Shown: positions 35,725 through 46,270, counted from the stretch's first letter. The stretch is DNA of 64,000 bases from Saccharopolyspora gloriosae (GCF_022828475.1 NZ_CP059557.1:4945470-5009469), one strand, 5' to 3'. Notes: generated by a model from the letters alone, not told the origin. Translations and numbers: made by a program.

Positions 35725-35779
35725 GAGCGGGGGGTCGAACGAGAGACGAAGTCGACCGCGCAGCGGTCAGGGAGTGCGA

Positions 35780-38143
<2,364 letters not shown>

Positions 38144-38153
38144 CACCGGAAGT

Positions 38154-38191
38154 CGCTGCGCCGCGCGGGAACCGTCCCGCGCGGCGCAGCG
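38154..38191 (+). terminator. 17-bp perfect hairpin between clpC and the Cys-rich gene
   Basis: CGCTGCGCCGCGCGGGA (38154-38170) pairs perfectly with 38175-38191 around a 4-nt loop, 10 nt after the clpC stop. There is no U-tract, so partial termination or mRNA 3'-end protection is more likely than full termination before the next gene. Confidence 0.6.
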
Positions 38192-38218
38192 GCGCCCGCA
38201 CCGAAGGAGGTTCGATCC

Positions 38219-38674
38219 ATGCGTTGCACCAGCTGCGGCGACGAACTCCCGGCCGACCGGTCCGAGTGGGGATACGACTACTGCGTCAAGGCCGACTGCG
38301 TCGAGCAGAACTTCACCGGCGTGCGCCTCGTCGAGGTCGCGGTCAACAAGAGCGCCTCGCAGCTGGTCGCGGCCGGGGACGACATCGACGAAGTCCTGGA
38401 GAAGACCAGGAACGGCGACTACGCGAAGAAGAACACCACGCTGGGAGCGGCCAACCGCGGCAACGGGCCGGTGCACCCCCGACCGGCGCGGAGCCCGAGG
38501 ACCGCGTCCCCGGCGCCACCAGCGCGGGCCAAGCGGTGGACGCCCCAGCAGGAGAAGATCGTGAAGGTCTTCAACGAGATGGGACTGCGCCCCCGCGAGA
38601 TGATGCAACGCGCTCCGCACCTGGGTCTGAGCGTCGACCTGATCACCGAGATCGTCTGCTCGATCAAGCGGTAG
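38219..38674 (+). CDS. Small Cys-rich zinc-finger-like protein downstream of clpC
   Basis: 151 residues, no family recognised. The N-terminus MRCTSCGDELPAD...YDYCVKADCVE has four Cys (3, 6, 22, 27) fit for one zinc. The middle (about 70-105) is Pro/Arg/Ala-rich and probably disordered. The C-terminus RWTPQQEKIVKVFNEMGLRP and LGLSVDLITEIVCSIKR looks like a helical HTH-like domain. It has a strong GAAGGAGG site and lies 75 bp after clpC, so co-transcription is likely. By analogy with McsA (zinc-finger ClpC partner of Firmicutes) it may be an adaptor; that is inference. Confidence 0.7.
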   Translation: MRCTSCGDELPADRSEWGYDYCVKADCVEQNFTGVRLVEVAVNKSASQLVAAGDDIDEVLEKTRNGDYAKKNTTLGAANRGNGPVHPRPARSPRTASPAPPARAKRWTPQQEKIVKVFNEMGLRPREMMQRAPHLGLSVDLITEIVCSIKR

Positions 38675-38692
38675 TCCGCGGGACCGTCCCGG

Positions 38693-39115
38693 TCAGTGGT
38701 GGGTGACGTCCTTGTTCTCCAGCGCACCCCACCCGTGCCAGCGCTCCACCTCGATCCACGCGCTGACCCGCTTGCGGTCGCGCACGGGGTAGTCCTGCCC
38801 GAGGTAGCGGCGGGCGAGGCGGTCGATGTCGGCGAGGCCGGCGTCCTCCGCCAGCTCCACCACCCGGCCCTGCACGCTGACGTGGGTGTGCCACTCGTCC
38901 TTGTCCAGCACGGTGAGCGTCACCCGGGGGTCGTTGCGGAGGTACTCCAGCCGCTTGCGGCCCTCGTCCATGTTGACCAGGACGCGGCCGTCCTCCCACA
39001 GGTACCAGGTGGCCACTGACACTGGCTGCCCGTCCGGCCGGACGGACGCGATCACCGCCGGGTTCGGCTTGGCCAGGAGTTCGCCGACTTGCTCGGGCAC
39101 GGGCGGCTTGGCCAC
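38693..39115 (-). CDS. Pyridoxamine 5'-phosphate oxidase-fold protein (F420/FMN-binding)
   Basis: 140-residue split-barrel protein: PNPAVIASVRPDGQPVSVAT, WYLWEDGRVLVNMDEGRKRL, DPRVTLTVLDKDEWHTHVSV, then RRYLGQDYPVRDR. The layout matches PPOX-class F420-dependent reductases/biliverdin-reductase-type proteins. The GTG at 39115 follows AGGAGG. It is convergent with the Cys-rich gene (18 bp). Confidence 0.83.
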   Translation of the reverse strand: MAKPPVPEQVGELLAKPNPAVIASVRPDGQPVSVATWYLWEDGRVLVNMDEGRKRLEYLRNDPRVTLTVLDKDEWHTHVSVQGRVVELAEDAGLADIDRLARRYLGQDYPVRDRKRVSAWIEVERWHGWGALENKDVTHH

Positions 39116-39256
39116 GGGTGACCTCCTCACCTCGGATGCTGATCACGTTCCAGGCTAGTCTCCCACCGCCCCGCCGGCTCGCCGACGGTTGGCGCCGAGC
39201 CCATCGGGGAAGGTTACTGGGCGAGGACACCCGGATTGCACGTCGAGGAGGGCGCA

Positions 39257-39619
39257 ATGGCTACCCAGTCGAACATCCGCGTGCGTCGCGCCTACGAGGA
39301 AGTCACCGGGCAGGACGGCAACCGCGTGCTGGTGGACCGGATCTGGCCGCGCGGGCTGTCCAAGGACAAGGCTTCCCTCGACGAATGGTGCAAGGCCGTC
39401 GCACCTTCGACCGAGCTGCGCAAGTGGTACGGCCACGATCCGGACCGCTTCACGGAGTTCGAACGGCGTTACCGCAGCGAGCTCCGCGACCCCGAACGGG
39501 CCGAAGCGCTCCAGCACCTTCGCGACCTCGCGAAAAAGCGCCGGCTGACGCTGGTCACCGCCACCAAGGATCCCGGCATCAGCGCGGCGGCGGTGATCGC
39601 CGACCTGCTGCGCGGGTGA
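39257..39619 (+). CDS. DUF488 family protein (YeaO-like, short form)
   Basis: 120 residues: IRVRRAYEEVTGQDGNRVLVDRIWPRGLSKDKASLDEWCKAVAPS, ELRKWYGHDPDRFTEFERRYR, LTLVTATKDP. This is the compact DUF488 branch (DRxWPRG, KWYGHDP). Function unknown; often near stress genes. GAGGAGGG lies 6 nt before the ATG. A second, longer DUF488 protein follows after an SDR remnant. Confidence 0.82.
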   Translation: MATQSNIRVRRAYEEVTGQDGNRVLVDRIWPRGLSKDKASLDEWCKAVAPSTELRKWYGHDPDRFTEFERRYRSELRDPERAEALQHLRDLAKKRRLTLVTATKDPGISAAAVIADLLRG

Positions 39620-39649
39620 GGTCATGTGCGAGCCACCAAAATCATGGAA

Positions 39650-39843
39650 AACCCCGTCAGCAGTCGCCAGGAAGGACTGAACGCCGCCCTGCGACTTGCC
39701 GCCGACCCCGTGCTCCACGGTGCGACCGGCCGGTACTTCAACGTTAGGACACCGCGTCGTCCCGACCCGCAGGCCTACGCCCCTGACGCCCGCGCTCGGC
39801 CGCGCGGACCTTCGGCGGATCTCCCTGGAGTCTCCGCTGGTTG
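39650..39843 (+). pseudogene. SDR C-terminal remnant
   Basis: EGLNAALRLAADPVLHGATG followed by RYFNVRTPRRPDPQAYAPDA and, after a frame shift, LRRISLE resembles the C-terminal end of short-chain dehydrogenases (TGRYFxG...AYDPxAxxRLWxLS). The Rossmann part is absent. Confidence 0.55.
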
Positions 39844-39845
39844 AG

Positions 39846-40388
39846 ATGCGGTGGACGATGGTCGAAGTACTCACCTTCGGGCACGGGACCGCGACGAAAG
39901 ACGCAGTCGTCGCCTTGCTCCACCGCGCCGGCGTGGGCGCGGTCGTCGACGTGCGCACCGCACCCGGGAGCCGCCGAAACCCCGACATGGCCAGAACCGA
40001 ACTCCAGCGTTGGCTGCCAGAACGGGACATCGATTACCGGTGGGACAAGCGACTGGGCGGTTTCCGCAAAGTACCGCCGGATTCGCCGGACTGGATGTGG
40101 AAGAACCACTCGTTCCGCGCGTATGCGGCGCACATGCGGACGCCGGATTTCACCGCCGCGGTCGGCGATCTACTGGACCAGGCGGTGCACGAGCGAACCG
40201 CGATCATGTGCGCGGAAAGCCTGTGGTGGCGCTGCCATCGTCGCCTGATCGCCGACTTCCTCCAGCTGGCGCGCGGAATCGACGTGCGGCATCTGATGCA
40301 CGACGCGACATCGACCCCGCACCGGCCGGTCGCAGGCGCCCGGGTGCGCGAGGACGGTCTGCTCGTCTACGACGGTGGGCTGGGGTGA
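39846..40388 (+). CDS. DUF488 family protein (long form)
   Basis: 180 residues. VLTFGHGTATKDAVVALLHR, VVDVRTAPGSRRNPDM and the conserved Cys segment IMCAESLWWRCHRRLIADFL define the long DUF488 branch; the Cys and CHR residues are the family signature. Starts at ATG 39846 or 39858. A large palindrome follows 5 nt after its stop and may terminate it. Confidence 0.82.
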   Translation: MRWTMVEVLTFGHGTATKDAVVALLHRAGVGAVVDVRTAPGSRRNPDMARTELQRWLPERDIDYRWDKRLGGFRKVPPDSPDWMWKNHSFRAYAAHMRTPDFTAAVGDLLDQAVHERTAIMCAESLWWRCHRRLIADFLQLARGIDVRHLMHDATSTPHRPVAGARVREDGLLVYDGGLG

Positions 40389-40392
40389 AGTC

Positions 40393-40432
40393 GTGAGTCT
40401 TTTGGGCTGCTATAGCGACCCAAAAGACTCAC
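40393..40432. terminator. 40-bp near-perfect palindrome
   Basis: GTGAGTCTTTTGGG (40393-40406) and CCCAAAAGACTCAC (40419-40432) are exact inverse complements. The 12-nt centre contains the palindrome GCTATAGC; only the CTG/CGA triplets around it fail to match. It can terminate transcription in either direction, and it could also be a protein-binding or recombination site. Confidence 0.7.
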
Positions 40433-40849
40433 GGGTCTGTCACCCCCAAGGCCTTTCGGCCCCATCGGACACCCCCGGCCCATTGAGAGCCCCACGCCGG
40501 CTCGCCGAGTTCGTGCGCCACGCTGTGGGTCGGCGTCGGGCAGCTGGGCGGCCAGCCGGCCGTATGGGCCAGCACCCTGGCCAGCCCGTCGGCCTGGTCG
40601 CAGTGCGCCACACGCGCCACACCCCACTCCTGCACGGTGCCGATCCTTTCGTCACCAGCCCGGCCCTGCCCGACACGTGTGATCTCGCGCAGGGCAACTG
40701 CCGGGCTGTGGGCCCGCCCTCGCCGGTCACGCCCTTCCGGGAGCAAGCGGGCCCCGGCCACCACCCGAGCAGTGGCGGCCAGGGCCGCCGTCCATGATCG
40801 CGGGAGGGCGGTCCCGGGATACGGGAGAAACCTGCCATGTGGTCGGGTA
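40433..40849. other. Unassigned stretch in the island
   Basis: About 420 bp. A minus-strand frame (40429-40764) contains VQEWGVARVAHCDQADGLAR, which reads protein-like, but I recognise no family and see no convincing start. Probably decayed sequence. Confidence 0.3.
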
Positions 40850-40857
40850 ATGCCTGG

Positions 40858-40956
40858 TCAGGGGTTGGCGTCGGCGAGGGCGCGGAGTTCGGCGCCTGCG
40901 GCGTCCAGACACCGGGTCGTCCACAGCACCACCGCGTTTAAGACCAGTCGGCGAGG
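40858..40956 (-). pseudogene. Tn3-family transposase C-terminal scrap
   Basis: RLVLNAVVLWTTRCLDAAGA resembles the NAVVLWNTxYLDxA motif that ends Tn3-type TnpA proteins. Only about 32 codons remain before the stop. Confidence 0.5.
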
Positions 40957-40994
40957 CGCCGTAGCGGTACAGCCAGTGCGTCGTCGTAGTCCGT

Positions 40995-41288
40995 CTAATC
41001 GTTCCAGGCGACGACCCACCACGACGGGTACCGCGCGTCGCCGACCGGACATAGTTGCACCCCGGAGGCGTCCAGCACCTCGGCCAACCACCCGGCGATC
41101 CGGTCGGACTCGATTCGCTGCTGCGGGTCGTCGGGGTGGTGGCTGGCACTGCGGGTAGCGGCTGCATCGAGGGTGCCGTCCAGGCGAAGCGACCCGAACG
41201 ACCAGCGGGCGGAAATTGGATCGTCTTCGTCCTCGTCAAGTCGGACCAGGTCGTAGAGGCCGGTCAGCAGGTCGGGGCAGTCCGTCAT
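40995..41288 (-). CDS. Hypothetical acidic protein
   Basis: 97 residues: PDLLTGLYDLVRLDEDEDDP, WSFGSLRLDGTLDAAA, RIAGWLAEVLDASGVQLCPV, ending YPSWWVVAWND. It has the look of a folded acidic cytoplasmic protein; no family recognised. The ATG lacks a strong ribosome site. Confidence 0.5.
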   Translation of the reverse strand: MTDCPDLLTGLYDLVRLDEDEDDPISARWSFGSLRLDGTLDAAATRSASHHPDDPQQRIESDRIAGWLAEVLDASGVQLCPVGDARYPSWWVVAWND

Positions 41289-41459
41289 GCCGGCCAGGCT
41301 GCCAGAGGCTTAAGCCCCTATTGGTCACCCACACAGTGCCAACTGACACACGCTGTGTTACTGCACGAATCGGAGCTAAGCGGCCACGGCGCGCGTGAGA
41401 CCAGCGGCCACGCTGGCCGCGGCCCCCTTTCTTTCTGGCGTCACCAACTTCCCACCCCA

Positions 41460-41593
41460 TCGAGGCCAAACGGGCCGACACCACGATCGAGAAGGCCGTG
41501 CCGCCACCGCGCTCGACCGCCGTCGCCGACCTCATGGACGCACTGCAGGCCAGTGTCGAACAGGCCAGGGCTGCCAGAACATCACGCAAGTGA
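41460..41593 (+). pseudogene. Ku protein C-terminal fragment 1
   Basis: TTIEKAVPPPRSTAVADLMD then ALQASVEQARAARTSRK and a stop: the C-terminal tail typical of bacterial Ku (VxDLMxALxxSVxxA). Everything upstream is missing. Confidence 0.5.
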
Positions 41594-41658
41594 CCGGCAC
41601 CTTGCCGACACCATCAACCACCGGACGGTCGTGGATACAAAGCGGTCAACGGTCAGTC

Positions 41659-41994
41659 CTGAACCCCATCCACAAGCTGACCACGATGCTGTGGCCGGAT
41701 GAGGTCCGGCCACCGGAGTTCGGCTTCCTCGACGCCCAGGCGCCGCAGACCCGCCCGCAGGAGCAGGCCATGGCCGCCCAGCTGGTCGAGTCGCTGTCCG
41801 CCGACACCTTCGACCCGGCCCGCTACCGCGACACCTACCGGGACGCGCTCCTGGAACTCATCGATGCCAAACTCGCCGGCCGCGAGACCACCGTGCCCGC
41901 GCCCCGCGGCGAGGACCCGGCCGTCGTCGACCTCGCCACCGCGCTGCAGGCCAGCATCGACTCCGCCCGCGCCAACCGCCGCGAGGCTCGCTAG
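41659..41994 (+). pseudogene. Ku protein C-terminal fragment 2
   Basis: 111 codons: TMLWPDEVRPPEFGFLD, RPQEQAMAAQLVESLSADTF, YRDTYRDALLELIDAKLAGR, VVDLATALQASIDSARANRR. This is the C-terminal third of bacterial Ku, the non-homologous end-joining protein. The DNA-binding core is missing, so it is non-functional. Its tail duplicates that of fragment 1, so two Ku genes or a partial duplication existed. Confidence 0.7.
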
Positions 41995-42276
41995 CCGACT
42001 CCGCAGCGCGCTGCCACCCGAGGCAGCAGGCACACCCCGGCCCATCCCTTCGGGTGGTCACCCCCGGTGCCGCATGCGGACCCGCGCATGGATCTTTACC
42101 GTGATCAACGGACACACTCCTGCTCCCAGAGCCCGTCGCAGCCGCACTCCCCGCGCCCTGGGGCGGGCCGCGGCCGGTTGTCCCACTCGCCCCACACCCC
42201 CTGGTGCGCCGTCGGCGACGACCGGCCGCCGGCCGCAGCAGCGCACGGCGTCCACCCCGCTGCCCGCGGGGCAGCA
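41995..42276. other. Unassigned stretch
   Basis: About 280 bp without a convincing gene. Confidence 0.3.
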
Positions 42277-42474
42277 CTAGGTAGCCGACGACCAGGGCAG
42301 CCTGTGCTCCTCGGGCTCGTGCCGCCCGACGTAGATCGTCACGTCGACCCCGGCCTCTTGGCAGGCCAGGCACGTCCAGGTGCGATGCCCGCTCCCACTG
42401 GCGCCGGCACAAACGCAGGGATGCCAACCGACCAGCACCCGACCCCCGGTCAGCAGGTGCCCGTGCGGGCACAT
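42277..42474 (-). CDS. Small zinc-ribbon-like protein
   Basis: 65 residues: MCPHGHLLTGGRVLVGWHPC then VCAG...HRTWTCLACQEAGVD and IYVGRHEPEEHRLPW. The Cys/His pairs (CPHGH, HPCVC, CLAC) suggest one or two zinc sites. Function unknown. The ribosome site is weak. Confidence 0.5.
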   Translation of the reverse strand: MCPHGHLLTGGRVLVGWHPCVCAGASGSGHRTWTCLACQEAGVDVTIYVGRHEPEEHRLPWSSAT

Positions 42475-43025
42475 CGGCGTTTTTCGAACACACGTTCATA
42501 ATGCAAGAAGATCATCTTCTGATCAATTTCGAGATCACGACCTGATTGAACAGCAAGCCTGTGCGCTGCAGTGCTAGTCAGACGCTGTTCCGTTGCTGTC
42601 ACCTCAACCAGGCGGAGAGACGGAACAAGAAAAAGGATCTTGAGAAGTTTCCGGGGCGATCTTGAACAGGGCCACCGCGCAGCCATTGGCGCCCCGCCAA
42701 CCGGCGCGACTGTCGATCTCCATCGAGTCCTCTCAAGATCAACAAGCGCCTTGGTGGAACCGGAGATGCCAGTGACGCTGGGTGTCAGTTCCGGTTGAGG
42801 GATGGCGGGAAATTTCTTGGGCGGGCGGTGACCGATCGGGGCCGTTTTTTCGGACTTCAGGGGTGTCCTTGGCAAGACCGACCGATCACCGGAGTACGCG
42901 ATGTCTGCCCTCCCGCTCCCGGAGGTACCGCCCCCTGACACCCCGACTGCCACGGGTTGAACCCCTGCGTCGGGTCGGTCCGAGCACCCCACCGCGAACC
43001 CACCGGCCCGCCGGCGTCGGCGACG
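42475..43025. other. Unassigned stretch upstream of the methylase-like operon
   Basis: About 550 bp; A+T content is raised at 42480-42570, a plausible promoter region. No gene supported. Confidence 0.35.
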
Positions 43026-43747
43026 GTGCGACTGTGTCTCGTCGACCCCGCCGCGGACACCGACGAGATCGTCACCGCCGCAGTTTCGATGATCACTACG
43101 GCCTACACCGCGCCTGGCGACCGGATCATGCTCGCCGACGGCGAGGCCCCCGCGACGGGTTCGAGCCGGACGCGTCGGGACCGACTCGTGGAGTCCGTCC
43201 TCCGACTCGGCCGCGGCGCGACCACCGGTCAGCAACTCCGGCCTCACAGCGATCACGAGTACCCCGCGGCGGGTGGGGGTCTGCCCGGCGCCCCGCGGTC
43301 CGGGTCCGGACTCGGCCCCCCGCCCGGCGACGCGACCGAGCCGGTCGCGAACCCGACGGACCGGCAGCCCTCGGCGAGCCGTCCGGTCCGGGTTCCGACG
43401 ACTTCGAGTTGATCATCGCGGGCTGGTCCGACCACCCCGCAGACCCGTTCGCGATGGCCGACTTCACGCCCGCTCTGGCTCCCGCAGGCACCGTCGTCGT
43501 ACTCACGCACAGTAGCGATCAGCGTCAAGCGCGAGTCGGCCATTCAGGGCAGTTGTCGCGGGCCGCAGCGCTGGCCGGATTGATCTTGACCGACCGGCTG
43601 ATCCTGGCCCACCAACCCCCGTCGACCCCTCGGCCGGCGACCCGGCGCAGCCTCCGGGTGATCGCCCTCGGCGGCCACCGCCGCATCCACACCGTCGCCA
43701 GCGTCTTCCGCCGTTCGACCCTGTCCCTGGAGGTCCGCCATGCCTAA
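43026..43747 (+). pseudogene. Methylase-like protein, frameshifted (first of trio)
   Basis: The first frame (GTG 43026 to about 43400) reads VRLCLVDPAADTDEIVTAAV and TTAYTAPGDRIMLADGEAP; a second frame from about 43390 reads DDFELIIAGWSDHPADPFAM, LAPAGTVVVLTHSS and continues to the stop. Joined, it parallels the next gene from end to end (YTAPGDT..., DLVLTGLRH, WPGGHIVITSRPW), so it is a paralogue with one frame break near 43390. A sequencing error cannot be excluded. The motif IV position reads AGWS, not (D/S)PPY. Confidence 0.6.
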
Positions 43748-44522
43748 GACCCTCCTGCGCCCCGGCAGCGTCTGGGACACCGGCAGTGCCACCCCAGCCC
43801 GGCAAATCGCGGATCGGTATGTCGGGGCCACCCACGCCGACACCGCGCTGACCCCGGAGGTCGCGCGGCAGATCATCACCACCTACACCGCCCCTGGCGA
43901 CACCGTCTGCGACCCCAACCCGGGACCGGGACTGGTCCTGGCCGAAGCCCTCCGGGCGGGCCGGGACGCACTTGGCCTGCCCACCGAGCCCCGGTGGGAA
44001 TCCGCCTTGGAAGCCAACCTCGACCTCGCTCGCCTCGCCGGCCCGGTCGGCACCCCGACTCTGCTGGACAGCGTCGACGACCCCCGTGCCGCCGAGCTGC
44101 CCGGCGCCGTCGACCTCGTGCTCACCGGCCTGCGGCACACCCCGTCCAGCGACCCCAGCCGTGTGCTGGTCGGGCTGTATGAGGACCTGGACGCCGTCGC
44201 CGACTGGGTCTGGCCCGGCGGGCACATCGTCATCACCTCCCGGCCCTGGCGCCGACACGGGCGCCTGCTCGACCTGCCCGGCAAAATCCACGATGCCGCC
44301 GACGCGATCGGCCTCGTCCCCGCCGACCACTGCATCGCCTTGACCGCACCCATCCGAGGAAACCGGGTACGCCCGAGAATCGTCAGCCGCGCGGGAGACC
44401 TCCCGGAAAGCACCGACATTCACGACCATCCCATCGCGCTGTCGGCTCATCTTGACGTGCTGGTTTTCCGGCTCCCCACAAACGCACGTCGCGAAGAATT
44501 TCCGCAGCGAGGTGTCGCGTGA
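43740..44522 (+). CDS. DNA-methylase-like protein with degenerate catalytic motif (second of trio)
   Basis: 260 residues with a Rossmann methyltransferase outline: ALTPEVARQIITTYTAPGDT then VCDPNPGPGLVLAEALRAGR (SAM motif region, DPxxGxG altered), and DLVLTGLRHTP where a catalytic SPPY/DPPY would be expected. WPGGHIVITSRPWRR and IALTAPIRGNRVRPRIV follow. It probably folds like an N4/N6 methylase but may not methylate. It overlaps the preceding gene by 8 nt and the next by 4 nt. Confidence 0.7.
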   Translation: MPKTLLRPGSVWDTGSATPARQIADRYVGATHADTALTPEVARQIITTYTAPGDTVCDPNPGPGLVLAEALRAGRDALGLPTEPRWESALEANLDLARLAGPVGTPTLLDSVDDPRAAELPGAVDLVLTGLRHTPSSDPSRVLVGLYEDLDAVADWVWPGGHIVITSRPWRRHGRLLDLPGKIHDAADAIGLVPADHCIALTAPIRGNRVRPRIVSRAGDLPESTDIHDHPIALSAHLDVLVFRLPTNARREEFPQRGVA

Positions 44523-45595
44523 ACAGTCTCTACTATCATGACGACACCATCGAATTGCACGTCGGCGATGCACTTCAGGTCATGGAATCCATTCCCAGTT
44601 CCTCGGCGGACTGCGTCGTCACCTCGCCACCACATTGGGGACTGCGTGATTACGGCACCGCGATCTGGATCGGCGGAAACCCGGAGTGCCGGCACACCCT
44701 GGGAACAACACCCCATCACCGTCGGACCACCAAGAAACGCACTTCCTCGCGACTGCGCTCCAGCGTGAACAAGCACTGCAGGAAGTGCGGCGCTATTGCG
44801 CACGATCGGCAATACGGCCTTGAGTCGACGATCGATGACTACGTTGGTCGTCTGCGGCAGGTGAGCGCGGAAGTCTGGCGCCTGCTGACTCCTCGGGGAA
44901 CGTACTGGCTCAATCTCCGAGACGGTTTCAGCTACCACAACAGCGGCACGGGGAGCACGCGCAAAATAGCAAGCGAAGAGGCACCCTCGGTCGTTCGCCA
45001 CAAAAGTCTCATGGGAATTCCGTGGCGGGTCGCTCTCACTTTGCAACAAGACGGGTGGATCATTCGTAACGCGATGGTCTGGCACAAGCCCAACGGCATA
45101 CCGGACCCGGCATCGGATCGGTTTTCCTCGCGCTACGAGATGGTTTTCCTCTTGGTGAAGCAGCCGGACTATTACTTCGACGCAGCTCGCGCGCTCGAAC
45201 CGTTGTCGCAGAACCGTCCGGAGCATCGGAAGAATCATCGCGGGGGAAACAAGCCGCACACGGTCCGGTCCCCGTGGCACCCGCGGGGAGCCGGGAAGAA
45301 CGTCGGCGATGTCTGGTCGATATCCACGCGACCGCTGCCGGATGCGCACTGCGCTCCGTTTCCGATCGACCTTCCGCAGCGTTGTATCGCGGTCGGCTGC
45401 CCTGAAGAAGGCAGCGTCCTCGACCCCTTCTCCGGAGCGGGAACCACCGGCCTCGCCGCCCGACAATTGGGCCGGTCTTTCCAGGGAATCGACCTGCGGG
45501 CGGACTACCACGACATCTTCCTGCGGCGACTTCGGCACCAGAGCAGGCGCATCGAGGTCACCAACGAAACAAATCCAGGAGCCAACGTTGCGTAA
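44519..45595 (+). CDS. Site-specific DNA methyltransferase, N4-cytosine/N6-adenine beta class (third of trio)
   Basis: 358 residues. Catalytic motif CVVTSPPHWGLRDYG (SPPH for SPPY/SPPW) is near residue 39, a Cys-pair insertion HCRKCGAIAH around 88, YWLNLRDGFSY follows, and the SAM motif comes late: SVLDPFSGAGTTGLAARQLGR with FQGIDLR. That order (IV before I) is the beta class. No restriction endonuclease gene is nearby, so it is an orphan methylase or anti-restriction factor of the island. GTG start within a GTGA overlap. Confidence 0.88.
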   Translation: MNSLYYHDDTIELHVGDALQVMESIPSSSADCVVTSPPHWGLRDYGTAIWIGGNPECRHTLGTTPHHRRTTKKRTSSRLRSSVNKHCRKCGAIAHDRQYGLESTIDDYVGRLRQVSAEVWRLLTPRGTYWLNLRDGFSYHNSGTGSTRKIASEEAPSVVRHKSLMGIPWRVALTLQQDGWIIRNAMVWHKPNGIPDPASDRFSSRYEMVFLLVKQPDYYFDAARALEPLSQNRPEHRKNHRGGNKPHTVRSPWHPRGAGKNVGDVWSISTRPLPDAHCAPFPIDLPQRCIAVGCPEEGSVLDPFSGAGTTGLAARQLGRSFQGIDLRADYHDIFLRRLRHQSRRIEVTNETNPGANVA

Positions 45596-45803
45596 GAACC
45601 AGTTCGGCGCCGCTGGCAACGCGGGCTTTCCTCCAGCACGACGGCGTGACCGAAACGCCGTGCAGCGGTGCGTGATAGGGCAGTCACGATTCGATCCCGT
45701 CCGCCGGCGTTACGCTTCCCGCCGCGATGTCGCCCCGGGCCTGGGGCGACCCGGCAGCTTCGGCATGTGCGACCAGCCGACGATCACACGAGGTGAGGAC
45801 GAA

Positions 45804-45935
45804 ATGAGTCGTGCTCCTCAGCCGAGCGATCACCAGTCCCGGCACGCCGCATGGTCGACGGAAAGGCAGCTCAACGCCGTCCTACCAAGTCTGGCCGAAG
45901 GCACCCGCGACGGGGTTGAGGGGACTGCCGCATGA
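45804..45935 (+). CDS. 43-residue leader protein before the excisionase
   Basis: Begins MSRAPQPSDHQSRHAAWSTE and ends LAEGTRDGVEGTAA. A strong GAGGTGAGGA site precedes its ATG, and its stop overlaps the excisionase start (ATGA). Probably translated to couple or regulate excisionase synthesis. No family recognised. The 208 bp before it contain a small hairpin GTCGCCCC/GGGGCGAC near 45730. Confidence 0.6.
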   Translation: MSRAPQPSDHQSRHAAWSTERQLNAVLPSLAEGTRDGVEGTAA

Positions 45936-46270
45936 GCACACACGATCCGCTCACCGATGCCGCTGCTGCGGGTGCTGACACGATCTCGGCAGCAGCCGAA
46001 CTTGCCACGGCAGCTCGTGAACTGGCCGACGCCGTCCGCGCGCTGGCCGAACACGCTCCGCACGACCCCGATGCGTTGCTCACCGCCGAACAGCTCGGAG
46101 ACCTCCTGCGGCTTTCGCCGCGCACATTGAAGGAGCAGGCAGCAGCCGGGCTCATCCCGCACCGCAGGTTCGGCAAGCACTACCGCTTCAGCCGCGACGA
46201 CGCCGCAGAAATCGTACGGCTCGCCAGGAAAACTCCCATGCCTCAACGGAGAGGGTTCCGGGCGGCTTGA
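45932..46270 (+). CDS. xis: Excisionase-like MerR/HTH_17 DNA-binding protein
   Basis: 112 residues. An Ala-rich helix (about 10-45) precedes a winged helix-turn-helix: DALLTAEQLGDLLRLSPRTL, KEQAAAGLIPHRRFGKHYRFS, RDDAAEIVRLA. This is the usual excision/directionality factor beside actinobacterial integrases. It is coupled to the upstream 43-codon gene and followed 88 bp later by the integrase. Confidence 0.83.
   Translation: MSTHDPLTDAAAAGADTISAAAELATAARELADAVRALAEHAPHDPDALLTAEQLGDLLRLSPRTLKEQAAAGLIPHRRFGKHYRFSRDDAAEIVRLARKTPMPQRRGFRAA

Noticed and set aside
38154-38191. Hairpin as a full terminator separating clpC from the Cys-rich gene
   Set aside because: No U-tract and the next gene has a strong ribosome site with no promoter visible between; treated as a partial terminator or stability element.
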